The notes: a model not told the origin generated them from the letters alone. DNA of 5,853 bases from an uncultured Blautia sp. (GCA_934364795.1 CAKRMK010000064.1:1-5853), one strand, 5' to 3'; shown: positions 1 to 5,723, counted from the stretch's first letter. Made by a program: numbers and translations.

Positions 1-112
1 ATTCCTTGTTTGAATTATAACTCATTTATGTCTAGAAATTGACCCCTCTGTGTCCAAAATTAGTTTACCACTTCAATCTGGCAAGAATCATTCCCCGGGG
101 TGGCATTTGATT
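1..112. other. Gene-free left edge, possible insertion-sequence end remnant
   Basis: No credible coding region is seen. Two short direct repeats share the form TGTC followed by an A-rich word: TGTCTAGAAATTGAC at 29-43 and TGTCCAAAATTAG at 51-63. Repeated TG-starting words near an edge, followed by a TTTACCACTTC stretch and a CCCCGGGG palindrome at 93-100, recall the multiple terminal repeats of IS21-family elements. No transposase gene or partner end is present, so at most this is a deleted remnant. The family suggestion comes from recall, not from a search, and is weak. Confidence 0.22.
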
Positions 113-132
113 TTTTTGGTTATTTTTTATTT

Positions 133-154
133 AAAGCAGAAATTTTTCTGCTTT
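133..154. terminator. Hairpin between permease and left edge, possible terminator
   Basis: The arms AAAGCAGAAA (133-142) and TTTCTGCTTT (145-154) are perfect reverse complements, 10 bp long, so a stable hairpin can form in transcripts of either strand. On the plus strand the stem is followed by a T-rich stretch (TTTATTTCTTTATAAC), which fits an intrinsic terminator for a gene entering from the left. On the minus strand, where the permease transcript arrives, only three U residues follow, so termination there would be weaker. It is the only good hairpin downstream of the permease in this window. Confidence 0.5.
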
Positions 155-198
155 ATTTCTTTATAACTTTATTTCCCAATTCTTATCGCTGTTTCTAC

Positions 199-243
199 TT
201 GCATTGTAAATTTTTGCATTGTAAGTTTCTTCATTGAAAATTC
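199..243. repeat. Three 15-bp tandem repeats downstream of the permease
   Basis: TTGCATTGTAAATTT (199-213) is followed immediately by TTGCATTGTAAGTTT (214-228), with 14 of 15 bases identical, and then by CTTCATTGAAAATTC (229-243), with 11 of 15 identical to the first unit. The array is AT-rich, non-coding and lies between the permease stop codon and the hairpin at 133-154. The graded divergence suggests a small array decaying from right to left or left to right. No function can be read from it. Confidence 0.7.
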
Positions 244-285
244 AGCGGGAATTTTTCCAACTTGTGTCGTTTATCTTCTCACTTC

Positions 286-1551
286 TCATGGATAGAATGG
301 GAAGAAAATTGGTAACAAGATCATACAGATCACAAAGGATACCAGAATCAGCGGCAAACCTGATTTTACATAATCCTTGAATTTATATCCTCCAAGTCCT
401 ACTACCATAGTATTTGCAGGCATTCCAATAGGTGTTGCATATGCACAGGAGCCTGCGATAACAGTTGCAATAACTACTGCTCTTGGATCTGCTCCAAGGT
501 TGTTTGCCAGAGATACCGCGATGGGAATCATCAGTGCTGTTGTTGCTGTGTTTGACATAAAGTTTGTCAGCGCACAGGTTACAATGAAAATTACCAGAAG
601 AAGTACAACTGGGTTGGGATCTGCACCAAGAAGTCCTACGATCTTATCTGCGATCAGCTCACCAGCTCCAGTTGTATCCAGTGCTTTTGCCAGAGTCAGA
701 GATCCGCCAAAAAGCAGTACAACCTTCAGGTCAATAGAAGCAAGTGCTTCTTTTTCGGAAAGAACTCCTGTCAGCACCAGGAAAATTGCTCCAATACAGG
801 CAGAAAGCTGAATGCTTATTCCAATCATTTCCTCGAAAATCATTGCAAGAATTACAAGTACCAGAACTACTAATGAAACAATCTGTTTCCATTTTGGTAC
901 ATCACTGAAATCTTTTTGTTCTTCCACTGCCGCTCCGGCAGCATGTTTTCCATCCGGAAGAAATTTATATCCGATGAAAATAAAGTAGAGGATTCCAAGA
1001 ATCAGCATTGGAACTCCAATCGGCGCATACATAAAGAAGCTTGTGGAAAGCCCCATTTCCTGAAGTGCATTTACGCCCATGAGGTTTCCAGGTGCACCGA
1101 TAATGGAAAGGTTTCCGCCAAGTGCTGCTGCAAATACCAGCGGCATAAGAAGGCGGCTTCTTGAATAGCCGGATTCATCGGCGATTCCACAGACAACCGG
1201 GATCAGCACTGCTGCCGTACCCGTGTTGGATAAGAATCCGGACATAACACCTACGATCACCATAATCGCAATGATCAGTGTTTTTTCTGTTCTGGCAAAT
1301 TTTGTAACCAGACCTCCGATTTTATTTGCCATTCCTGTTTCAAATAATGCCTGGCCTACTACAAACATGCCAACGCAAAGGATTACGTTACTGTTTACAT
1401 ATTGTGAAAACGTTGTAGATACATCCAAAACTCCGGTGATTGTCAATCCGATTGCACAGATCGAGGCTGTAAGTCCAAGTGGAATTTTTTCAAGGATGAA
1501 ACTAATGATCGTGAACACAAGAAACAGCAATGTGATTGTTGTATGAGACAT
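286..1551 (-). CDS. SLC13/DASS-family anion permease (di-/tricarboxylate or sulfate type)
   Basis: A 421-residue integral membrane protein made almost entirely of hydrophobic helices, with one hydrophilic linker at about residues 199-223. It shows the two-fold internal repeat of divalent-anion:Na+ symporters. Each half carries a Ser-Asn-Thr signature (S108-N109-T110 in LSNTGTAAVLIP and S333-N334-T335 in MSNTATTALMIP), and each is followed by a Gly/Pro-rich segment (GGNLSIIGAPGN at 145-156 and ATPIGMPANTMV at 372-383). In the family the SNT motifs form the substrate and sodium site. Family members import succinate, citrate, malate, tartrate or sulfate; the exact substrate cannot be read here. 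Length is normal to slightly short and the gene looks intact. The ATG at 1549-1551 is preceded by AAAGGAG (1562-1568) at good spacing. It is divergent from the LysR regulator at 1957, which probably controls it. Confidence 0.88.
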   Translation of the reverse strand: MSHTTITLLFLVFTIISFILEKIPLGLTASICAIGLTITGVLDVSTTFSQYVNSNVILCVGMFVVGQALFETGMANKIGGLVTKFARTEKTLIIAIMVIVGVMSGFLSNTGTAAVLIPVVCGIADESGYSRSRLLMPLVFAAALGGNLSIIGAPGNLMGVNALQEMGLSTSFFMYAPIGVPMLILGILYFIFIGYKFLPDGKHAAGAAVEEQKDFSDVPKWKQIVSLVVLVLVILAMIFEEMIGISIQLSACIGAIFLVLTGVLSEKEALASIDLKVVLLFGGSLTLAKALDTTGAGELIADKIVGLLGADPNPVVLLLVIFIVTCALTNFMSNTATTALMIPIAVSLANNLGADPRAVVIATVIAGSCAYATPIGMPANTMVVGLGGYKFKDYVKSGLPLILVSFVICMILLPIFFPFYP

Positions 1552-1569
1552 TTTTTGTAATCTCCTTTC

Positions 1570-1690
1570 AACTGCTTTTTCTCTCGCTTTTTTGTTTCGC
1601 TTTTTGTTTCATTTTCTGTTTCGTTTTTCTGTCTTACTTTTCCGTCTTGTTTTCAGGTCTTACTTATCAGTCTTTTTACTTTGCTCTCTT
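1570..1690 (-). promoter_or_regulatory. Purine-rich low-complexity 5' leader of the permease
   Basis: Read on the minus strand, this leader is almost all A, G and scattered C, with loosely repeated words such as GAAACAGAAAATGAAAC and AAGCGAAAC. It has almost no U in the part nearest the gene, so it should be unstructured in RNA. That fits an untranslated leader that keeps the ribosome binding site accessible, or that binds a protein or ribosomal S1-like partner. The function is inference. A closely similar sequence precedes the YhcH-family gene at 4135-4184. Confidence 0.4.
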
Positions 1691-1728
1691 GAAAGGTACC
1701 GGCCGTACACGTTTCCTTTGATGACTTT

Positions 1729-1758
1729 ATTATATCCTATGTACATATAAAAAAACAA
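1729..1758 (-). promoter_or_regulatory. Candidate promoter for the permease
   Basis: On the minus strand a consensus -10 TATAAT lies at 1729-1734, with TTGTTT at 1753-1758 as a modest -35 (first three bases match) and an 18-bp spacer. Transcription would start near 1722, giving a leader of about 170 nt before the ATG at 1551. The -10 is strong and the -35 is weak, which fits a promoter that needs an activator such as the divergent LysR protein. Confidence 0.5.
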
Positions 1759-1845
1759 ATTAATGAACTGCATATCCCCATAAAATTTTTTTATATTCTC
1801 AATTTCAGGCTATATTTTTTGTGCAGTATTGCTATGAAAAGTTGG

Positions 1846-1862
1846 ATATTTGAAATAAATAT
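1846..1862. promoter_or_regulatory. Candidate LysR-type binding site
   Basis: ATATTT (1846-1851) and AAATAT (1857-1862) form an inverted repeat with a 5-bp centre, which contains the T-N11-A spacing typical of LysR-type operators. It lies between the divergent permease and regulator genes and would overlap the -35 region of the candidate regulator promoter, as expected for autorepression. AT-rich DNA gives such words by chance, so support is limited. Confidence 0.35.
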
Positions 1863-1890
1863 GGAAATCATTACATGTATGTGGTATTTT
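1862..1890 (+). promoter_or_regulatory. Candidate promoter for the LysR-type regulator
   Basis: TGGAAA at 1862-1867 (four of six matches to a -35) is spaced 17 bp from TATTTT at 1885-1890. The latter is preceded by TGG, which makes an extended -10 (TGN). Transcription would start near 1897, about 60 nt before the ATG. The rest of the 405-bp spacer shows no further gene. Confidence 0.38.
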
Positions 1891-1956
1891 ATCAGTAGCA
1901 TAGCTCCACTACAGACTTAGAATTAGAATAAGAAGCAAAATAAGAGGACACCCACC

Positions 1957-2856
1957 ATGACCTTAAATCAGTTACGCTACTTCTGCAGCGCCAGTCGCTG
2001 CCACAGCATTACCAAAGCAGCCGAAGAATTATATGTAACCCAGCCCACCGTTTCTGTGGCCATCCGGGATCTTGAGATTGAATTTGGAATCAGCCTTTTT
2101 TCCCGGAAAGGGAATCAACTGATCCTTACCCAGGAAGGAGAAGCCTTTTACGAAAAAGCCACCTACATTCTTCAGTACTGCAACGAGCTTCAGGCCGATT
2201 ATTCCAGTATGTCCAGAGTAAAACCGCCTCTGCGTATTGGAATTCCACCTATGCTAAGCACTGTATTTTTTCCTGAACTTCTCACCGCATTTCGGGAAGA
2301 ACATCCGGAAATCGCAGTAGTTCTGGAAGAATATGGATCCGTCCGTGCCTGCAACCTGGTCCAGGATGATACTCTGGATCTGGCTCTGGTAAATATGGAA
2401 CAGTATAATATTGATAAATTTCATAACGCAGTCCTGGCCAATGACCAGGTTGTTTTCTGTGTAAGCAAGGATCATCGTCTGGCAGACAAAGAAGTGGTTA
2501 CTACAAAAGAAATGTCAAAAGAACCTTTGATTTTTTTCAATGCTGACTCTGTACAGAACCAGCTTTTGAAAATGAGATTTGAAATGGATGGCTACACGCC
2601 TAATATTGTAATGCGAAGCAGTCAGATCTACACCACTTTGCAGTTTGTAAAAACAAAAAAATATGCCTGCTTTCTCTACTCCAGCATGACAGACAAGTTT
2701 TCCAGCTCTGGCATCACCGGAATCCCTTTAAGTCCACCAATTCATATAAAGATTGGTATGGTATGGAAAAAGGGAAAATATATCAGCGGGGATATGCAGA
2801 CATTTTTGAACTTTACAAGAATGTATTACAGAGAACATCCGCTGACGCAGAAGTAA
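1957..2856 (+). CDS. LysR-family transcriptional regulator
   Basis: A 299-residue protein of the standard LysR length. Residues 1-60 form the winged helix-turn-helix: MTLNQLRYFC, then the SITKAAEELYVTQPTVSVAI recognition region (about 17-36), DLE at 38-40 and the LFSRKGNQLILTQEGE wing (47-62). A linker helix follows, and from residue about 91 (PLRIGIPPMLS) comes the periplasmic-binding-protein-like effector domain, running to the end. The protein should bind DNA as a dimer or tetramer and respond to a small ligand, often the substrate or product of the controlled pathway. It is divergent from the SLC13-type permease, so an organic acid or anion is the likely effector; this is inference. The ATG follows AAGAGGA (1942-1948) by 8 nt. 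The gene is intact, and it converges with the C39-like gene. Confidence 0.93.
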   Translation: MTLNQLRYFCSASRCHSITKAAEELYVTQPTVSVAIRDLEIEFGISLFSRKGNQLILTQEGEAFYEKATYILQYCNELQADYSSMSRVKPPLRIGIPPMLSTVFFPELLTAFREEHPEIAVVLEEYGSVRACNLVQDDTLDLALVNMEQYNIDKFHNAVLANDQVVFCVSKDHRLADKEVVTTKEMSKEPLIFFNADSVQNQLLKMRFEMDGYTPNIVMRSSQIYTTLQFVKTKKYACFLYSSMTDKFSSSGITGIPLSPPIHIKIGMVWKKGKYISGDMQTFLNFTRMYYREHPLTQK

Positions 2857-2887
2857 AAGATTCACATATACAAAAATTACGAAAGGT

Positions 2888-2938
2888 TGGGGCAGAAAAG
2901 TATTCAGCACCAGAGCGCGCCCCCAAAAGGCTTTCTGC
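2888..2938. repeat. GC-richer dyad region after the LysR gene
   Basis: Two overlapping inverted repeats compete here. GCAGAAA (2892-2898) can pair with TTTCTGC (2932-2938), and TTGGGG (2888-2892 region) can pair with CCCCAA (2920-2925). The stretch is visibly more GC-rich than its surroundings and lies between the regulator stop codon and the long hairpin at 2965. It may belong to the same structured or terminating region. No gene is supported here: a 75-codon plus-strand frame runs through it but begins inside the LysR coding sequence. Confidence 0.35.
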
Positions 2939-2964
2939 AAGATGTGGGGCACACTTTGTGGAAA

Positions 2965-3020
2965 ATTTTGCCCGGATGAAGGTGCTGTAGCAAGCTACGG
3001 CACCTAAATTCGGGTAAAAT
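2965..3020. terminator. Long imperfect hairpin between convergent genes, probable bidirectional terminator
   Basis: An inner stem pairs AGGTGCTGTAG (2980-2990) with CTACGGCACCT (2995-3005) around a CAAG loop: 11 bp with one G-U. After a 2x2 internal loop, an outer stem pairs ATTTTGCCCGGAT (2965-2977) with 3008-3020: 13 bp with G-U pairs. The total is about 24 pairs in 56 nt. It sits between the ends of the LysR gene (plus) and the C39-like gene (minus), where a shared terminator is expected. Neither side has a long U tract (minus strand: only UUUU soon after the stem), so it may instead slow RNA decay or be a repeat element. Confidence 0.55.
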
Positions 3021-3030
3021 ATGTTGCTAC

Positions 3031-3651
3031 TTAAATAAAATATTCGATTACTTCCTCCACCTGAACTCTGGTCTTTTCGTTATATACCAGCACAGCTTCT
3101 CTGGCCTCCATTTTTCCAAGTGCATAAAGTGCATCCTCTTCCCTGTTAAAATATCGGAAAGGAACCATACGGTTATATTCTCTTGGATGTTCCAGATCAA
3201 TAAGAATATCCTTTTCTTCATAAGGTTCATCCCAATAATAAGGATCAAATAATTGAATCTTTCCATCCTTTACTCCGGTAAGCGTTACATAATGAGGCTC
3301 ATCCAGAAATAACCTTACTACAGCAACCCCGCCATGGCTTAAAGCCTGATTGATCTTACTGCCAGAACCTATGTATACCTGTGAACCGGAAAGATACTCA
3401 CTGCTTACCGTCATCATTCCAAGATTCCCGTATTCATTCAGCCAGTTGCTCAAAAACATCATCGCAGCCCTGGAAGTTCCTCTTTTTCCCGGAATGCCCT
3501 CTTTACTGTAGCAATCCAGACAATAAAGCATTGTATTACGAATCACCTCCGGCGGAATTTCATCCCGGTCAAACAAATAAATAATTGCATTTAATATGGA
3601 CGTTGGTCCACAATCATATTCAGAAATCTGGTAATGTAATGGATTTTTCAC
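3031..3651 (-). CDS. Stand-alone C39-like papain-fold cysteine peptidase/amidase
   Basis: A 206-residue soluble protein with no signal peptide or membrane segment. Near the N-terminus, Q8 and the motif DCGPTS with C14 match the oxyanion-hole Gln and nucleophile Cys of C39-like (bacteriocin leader peptidase-like) proteins. H120 in LDEPHYVTLTG and D136 in IQLFDPYYWDEP fit the catalytic His and Asp, so the full triad seems present. Classical C39 peptidases are fused to ABC exporters and cleave double-glycine leaders. This one has no transporter domain and no bacteriocin gene nearby, so it more likely cuts some other peptide or amide in the cytoplasm; the substrate is unknown. The start is GTG (3649-3651), supported by AAGAAGGAA at 3659-3667. 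It follows the YhcH-family gene by 20 bp and is the last gene of the operon. Family assignment is fairly sure, function is not. Confidence 0.72.
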   Translation of the reverse strand: MKNPLHYQISEYDCGPTSILNAIIYLFDRDEIPPEVIRNTMLYCLDCYSKEGIPGKRGTSRAAMMFLSNWLNEYGNLGMMTVSSEYLSGSQVYIGSGSKINQALSHGGVAVVRLFLDEPHYVTLTGVKDGKIQLFDPYYWDEPYEEKDILIDLEHPREYNRMVPFRYFNREEDALYALGKMEAREAVLVYNEKTRVQVEEVIEYFI

Positions 3652-3671
3652 TGTCTTGTTCCTTCTTATTT

Positions 3672-4127
3672 CTATTTTACTGGAATTTTAAATACGATCT
3701 TAGCTGCCGGTGCTGATTCTGCTGCCGCAATTCCTGGCATATGACCATCCTGCGGCGCATAAAATCCAAACATTCCCGGCTCCAGAATAGTATACCCTTG
3801 CCACGGGCCAGACTGATAAAGTATAATATCCGCATCCGGTGTCCTGTCCTCTGCTACCGTCAGCTTCTTTAAAGACGCCCAGTAGATTTTCTCTTTTCCT
3901 TTTACAATATACTGCAGATCACAGTACTGTTTATGGGACTCCATTTGCGCTCCTTCAGCCGTTCTCGTTGTGTAGCTCTGTACAGATGCAAATACCCCCT
4001 TTTCCAGATCATATCTGCCGTCCGGAAGTGCTTCCTCCTGCTGCCTTTTGATAAAGTTTAAAATCATGTCGGCGTACTCATTCAATTCCTTGTAAAGATG
4101 CAGATTTTCTGCGTAATCTGTAATCAT
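3672..4127 (-). CDS. YhcH/YjgK/YiaL (DUF386) family sugar-metabolism protein
   Basis: A 151-residue protein of normal family length and with a single cupin-like beta-sandwich domain. Family hallmarks are ESHKQYCDLQYIVKGKEKI (residues 63-81, with likely metal ligands E63, H65 and D70), the FGFYAPQDGHMPG segment (120-132) with H129, and the C-terminal KIVFKIPV strand. Relatives include YhcH of the E. coli sialic-acid operon, YiaL of the yia sugar operon and EbgC, the small subunit of evolved beta-galactosidase. They are thought to act on the ring or anomeric form of sugars or sugar acids, but the reaction is not settled for most members. The ATG (4125-4127) follows an unusual six-G ribosome binding site (4136-4141) by 8 nt. 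It lies 54 bp after the oxidoreductase and 20 bp before the C39-like gene, so co-transcription is likely. Confidence 0.88.
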   Translation of the reverse strand: MITDYAENLHLYKELNEYADMILNFIKRQQEEALPDGRYDLEKGVFASVQSYTTRTAEGAQMESHKQYCDLQYIVKGKEKIYWASLKKLTVAEDRTPDADIILYQSGPWQGYTILEPGMFGFYAPQDGHMPGIAAAESAPAAKIVFKIPVK

Positions 4128-4134
4128 AGTAAAT

Positions 4135-4184
4135 TCCCCCCGTTTGTATTTTAGTTTTTGCTTTCGTTTTTTGTTCTGTCTTTA
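4135..4184 (-). promoter_or_regulatory. Purine-rich spacer before the YhcH-family gene
   Basis: On the minus strand this spacer is A-rich with regular G and C and almost no U, ending in GGGGGG as the ribosome binding site. It contains AAAGACAG and AAAAAACGAAA, which also occur, in the same order and nearly the same spacing, in the permease leader (1619-1636). It begins at the stop codon of the oxidoreductase. No internal promoter is evident, so it probably serves as an unstructured intercistronic leader. Confidence 0.35.
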
Positions 4185-5447
4185 GTTTTTAAATTGCATC
4201 AAGTCTACAACTTCCCCTGTTTTTCTGGATTCTTCTGCCGCAAATACAAGCATGTGATTATCCACAGATGTCTGAATATCTGAAACCGAACATCCTTTAT
4301 ACTCCCCATTGAGATATTCGTACAGCGTTTCCACAATTCCCTCATCTCCGCCGCCGTGTCCCTGAGTGACACCATCACCGGAAAGAATTGGAATCTCTCT
4401 GGTTGTTTTTGTTTCAAAATCATACAACGTAATCGGTGCATCACCACTGGTAGTTGCACGCAGTTCCCCGCGCGTTCCCATAATATGGATAAATCTGCCG
4501 CCCTTGTTAAAAGCATTCATGGAAAATGTCACTGTCACATCATCCTCAAAAAGCATGTTGACAGTCTGATGATCTACTACATCATTGTCACACTTAAACA
4601 CACATTTGCCATACTGGGTAGTCCTCAAAGCCTTTTCCACCATTTCATCAGTAGGATCGGCTTCCCGTGCACAGGTGGTACGGAACCAGTCATTTTTCTT
4701 ATCATCAAGATAAAGCTTCACTGCATTATAAGGACAGACCTCTCCGGAAGGGCAACCTGAAATACAATAATCCGGAGCACCCACCGGTGCATTTTTTTCT
4801 TTAAAATAAGTCAGTGTACCAAAAGACTGGATCTTCTTACATTTTTTCCCGATCAGCCACTGAAGGATATCCAGATCATGACAGGATTTCTGCAGCAGCA
4901 TACAGGAAGATCGCTCACTGTTTCCCCAGTTGCCGCGGACAAAGCTATGACTCTGATGAACATTTCCCACACATTCCTCATGGTTTATGGAAATAATATC
5001 ACCCAAAGCACCCTGATTCAAAAGATCCTTGATTTTCATAAACAGCGGTGAATATCGCAGTACATGACATACCACCACTTTTACCCCACATTCCTTTGCA
5101 TGTCGGGCAATTTCCAGACACTCCTTTGGATCCGGTGATACCGGCTTTTCCAGCAAAAGATCATACTTGAGAGAAATTGCTTCCATTGCAGGTTCATAAT
5201 GTAATTTATCCATAGTAGAAACAATTGCAACATCTGCGATTTTTCCAAGCTTCAAAAGCTCCTTCCAGTCCTGAAAACACAATTCATCCGGAATCTGATG
5301 TTTTTTCTGAATGTCCAGTCTGCGGCTTTCAATTGGTTCTGCAACTGCCACAACCTTATATTTTTCCGGTATTTCCTTCATAATATCCGTGTAGGCTGTA
5401 CCACGGTTCCCAGCCCCGATTACAATTACCTTTAATAATTTACTCAT
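4182..5447 (-). CDS. Gfo/Idh/MocA-family NAD(P)-dependent sugar oxidoreductase
   Basis: A 421-residue protein. The N-terminal Rossmann domain starts with VIVIGAGNRGTAYTD (nucleotide loop G11-x-G13-x-x-G16). LLEKPVS (98-104) carries the family's E100-K101-P102, and KSCHDLDILQWL (187-198) gives the usual C-terminal-domain catalytic region with H190, D191 and D193. The family oxidises or epimerises sugars, inositols and sugar acids. An insertion of Cys residues (C228, C232, C238, C259, with CPYNA at 238-242) makes this protein longer than the usual 330-380 residues; it might bind zinc or another metal. The context with a YhcH-family gene recalls sialic-acid loci, where a Gfo/Idh/MocA enzyme (NanOx/YjhC) handles 2,7-anhydro-sialic acid, but those enzymes are shorter and no nan gene is visible, so no symbol is given. 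The ATG (5445-5447) follows AAAGGAAGAAG (5455-5465). It is the first gene of the operon. Confidence 0.9.
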   Translation of the reverse strand: MSKLLKVIVIGAGNRGTAYTDIMKEIPEKYKVVAVAEPIESRRLDIQKKHQIPDELCFQDWKELLKLGKIADVAIVSTMDKLHYEPAMEAISLKYDLLLEKPVSPDPKECLEIARHAKECGVKVVVCHVLRYSPLFMKIKDLLNQGALGDIISINHEECVGNVHQSHSFVRGNWGNSERSSCMLLQKSCHDLDILQWLIGKKCKKIQSFGTLTYFKEKNAPVGAPDYCISGCPSGEVCPYNAVKLYLDDKKNDWFRTTCAREADPTDEMVEKALRTTQYGKCVFKCDNDVVDHQTVNMLFEDDVTVTFSMNAFNKGGRFIHIMGTRGELRATTSGDAPITLYDFETKTTREIPILSGDGVTQGHGGGDEGIVETLYEYLNGEYKGCSVSDIQTSVDNHMLVFAAEESRKTGEVVDLMQFKN

Positions 5448-5524
5448 TTGATTGCTTCTTCCTTTGCAATATATTTTTATATTGATGATATTTTACTTTT
5501 AAATGATATGATATTAGGGGAAAA

Positions 5525-5547
5525 AGGAGTTTTAACCTTTTGCTCCT
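5525..5547 (-). promoter_or_regulatory. Mutually exclusive small hairpins in the oxidoreductase leader
   Basis: On the minus strand AGGAG (5543-5547) can pair with CTCCT (5525-5529), which is followed by a run of five U residues, giving a weak terminator-like shape. Within it, AAAAGG can instead pair with CCTTTT. Both stems are short (5-6 bp). This could be a small attenuator or a chance dyad, and support is weak. Confidence 0.22.
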
Positions 5548-5548
5548 G

Positions 5549-5560
5549 ATATCATGATAT
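5549..5560. promoter_or_regulatory. Palindromic operator candidate upstream of the oxidoreductase
   Basis: ATATCATGATAT is a perfect 12-bp palindrome. It sits just downstream of the predicted start of the operon promoter, a position where a repressor would block transcription. Related words occur nearby: TGATGATATTTT (5483-5494), ATGATATGATATTA (5503-5516) and, in reverse, ATTATATCATCATATC (5583-5598). The cluster suggests cooperative binding by one regulator, though no regulator gene for it is in the window. Confidence 0.45.
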
Positions 5561-5582
5561 TAAGAGCCAACACATTTAAACA

Positions 5583-5612
5583 ATTATATCATCATATCCG
5601 TAGCAAGTACAA
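5583..5612 (-). promoter_or_regulatory. Candidate promoter of the oxidoreductase-YhcH-C39 operon
   Basis: On the minus strand a consensus -10 TATAAT (5583-5588) is spaced 18 bp from TTGTAC (5607-5612), which keeps the TTG of a -35. The start would fall near 5576, giving a leader of about 130 nt before the ATG at 5447 that contains the palindrome at 5549-5560. Confidence 0.45.
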
Positions 5613-5643
5613 CCAAATGTATTGCAAAACCAATTAAAAAACC

Positions 5644-5672
5644 TTGTAATTTGTGTGTAAATATAGTACAAT
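5644..5672 (+). promoter_or_regulatory. Promoter of the tRNA-Arg gene
   Basis: TTGTAA (5644-5649) and TACAAT (5667-5672) are separated by exactly 17 bp, a good sigma-A-type promoter. The predicted start near 5679 lies about 9 nt before the first base of the tRNA. A well-formed promoter directly before the tRNA half argues that the locus is expressed and not simply a relic. Confidence 0.65.
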
Positions 5673-5687
5673 TAGACCTACAGATTC

Positions 5688-5723
5688 GTCCTGTTAGTTT
5701 AACGGATAAAACAAGCGCCTCCT
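5688..5723 (+). tRNA. 5' half (nt 1-36) of tRNA-Arg with anticodon CCU
   Basis: The sequence fits a canonical bacterial tRNA without a gap: acceptor strand GTCCTGT (5688-5694), T8-A9, D-stem GTTT/AAAC (5697-5700 and 5709-5712) around the AACGGATA loop with the invariant GG, base 26 A, anticodon-stem strand AGCGC (5714-5718), then C32-U33 and the anticodon CCT (5721-5723). The next three bases AAG could still be tRNA positions 37-39. After that the expected CGCT closing strand is absent, and no T-arm (GGTTCRA-type) appears before the window ends. tRNA-Arg(CCU) reads AGG codons and is usually single copy. The 3' half is either beyond the window after an intron or lost. Confidence 0.8.

Noticed and set aside
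199..243. CRISPR array
   Set aside because: The 15-bp units are directly adjacent with no spacers and are too short and divergent for CRISPR repeats.
377..811. Plus-strand frame of 144 codons antisense to the permease
   Set aside because: It lies wholly inside a clear SLC13 gene, has no ribosome binding site and resembles no family.
1536..1721. Plus-strand 61-codon frame encoding a very hydrophobic Phe/Leu-rich peptide
   Set aside because: The composition is a by-product of the pyrimidine-rich plus strand of the permease leader. There is no ribosome binding site, and it overlaps the start of the permease in antisense.
1862..1875. Catabolite-response (cre) site TGGAAATCATTACA
   Set aside because: The outer bases fit, but the central CG of cre sites is missing, so CcpA binding is not supported.
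2763..2990. Plus-strand 75-codon frame overlapping the end of the LysR gene
   Set aside because: It starts inside the LysR coding region in another frame and runs through the dyad region and long hairpin, with no recognisable domain.
4356..4760. Plus-strand frame of 134 codons antisense to the oxidoreductase
   Set aside because: Shadow of the conserved oxidoreductase coding sequence, with low-complexity non-protein-like composition.
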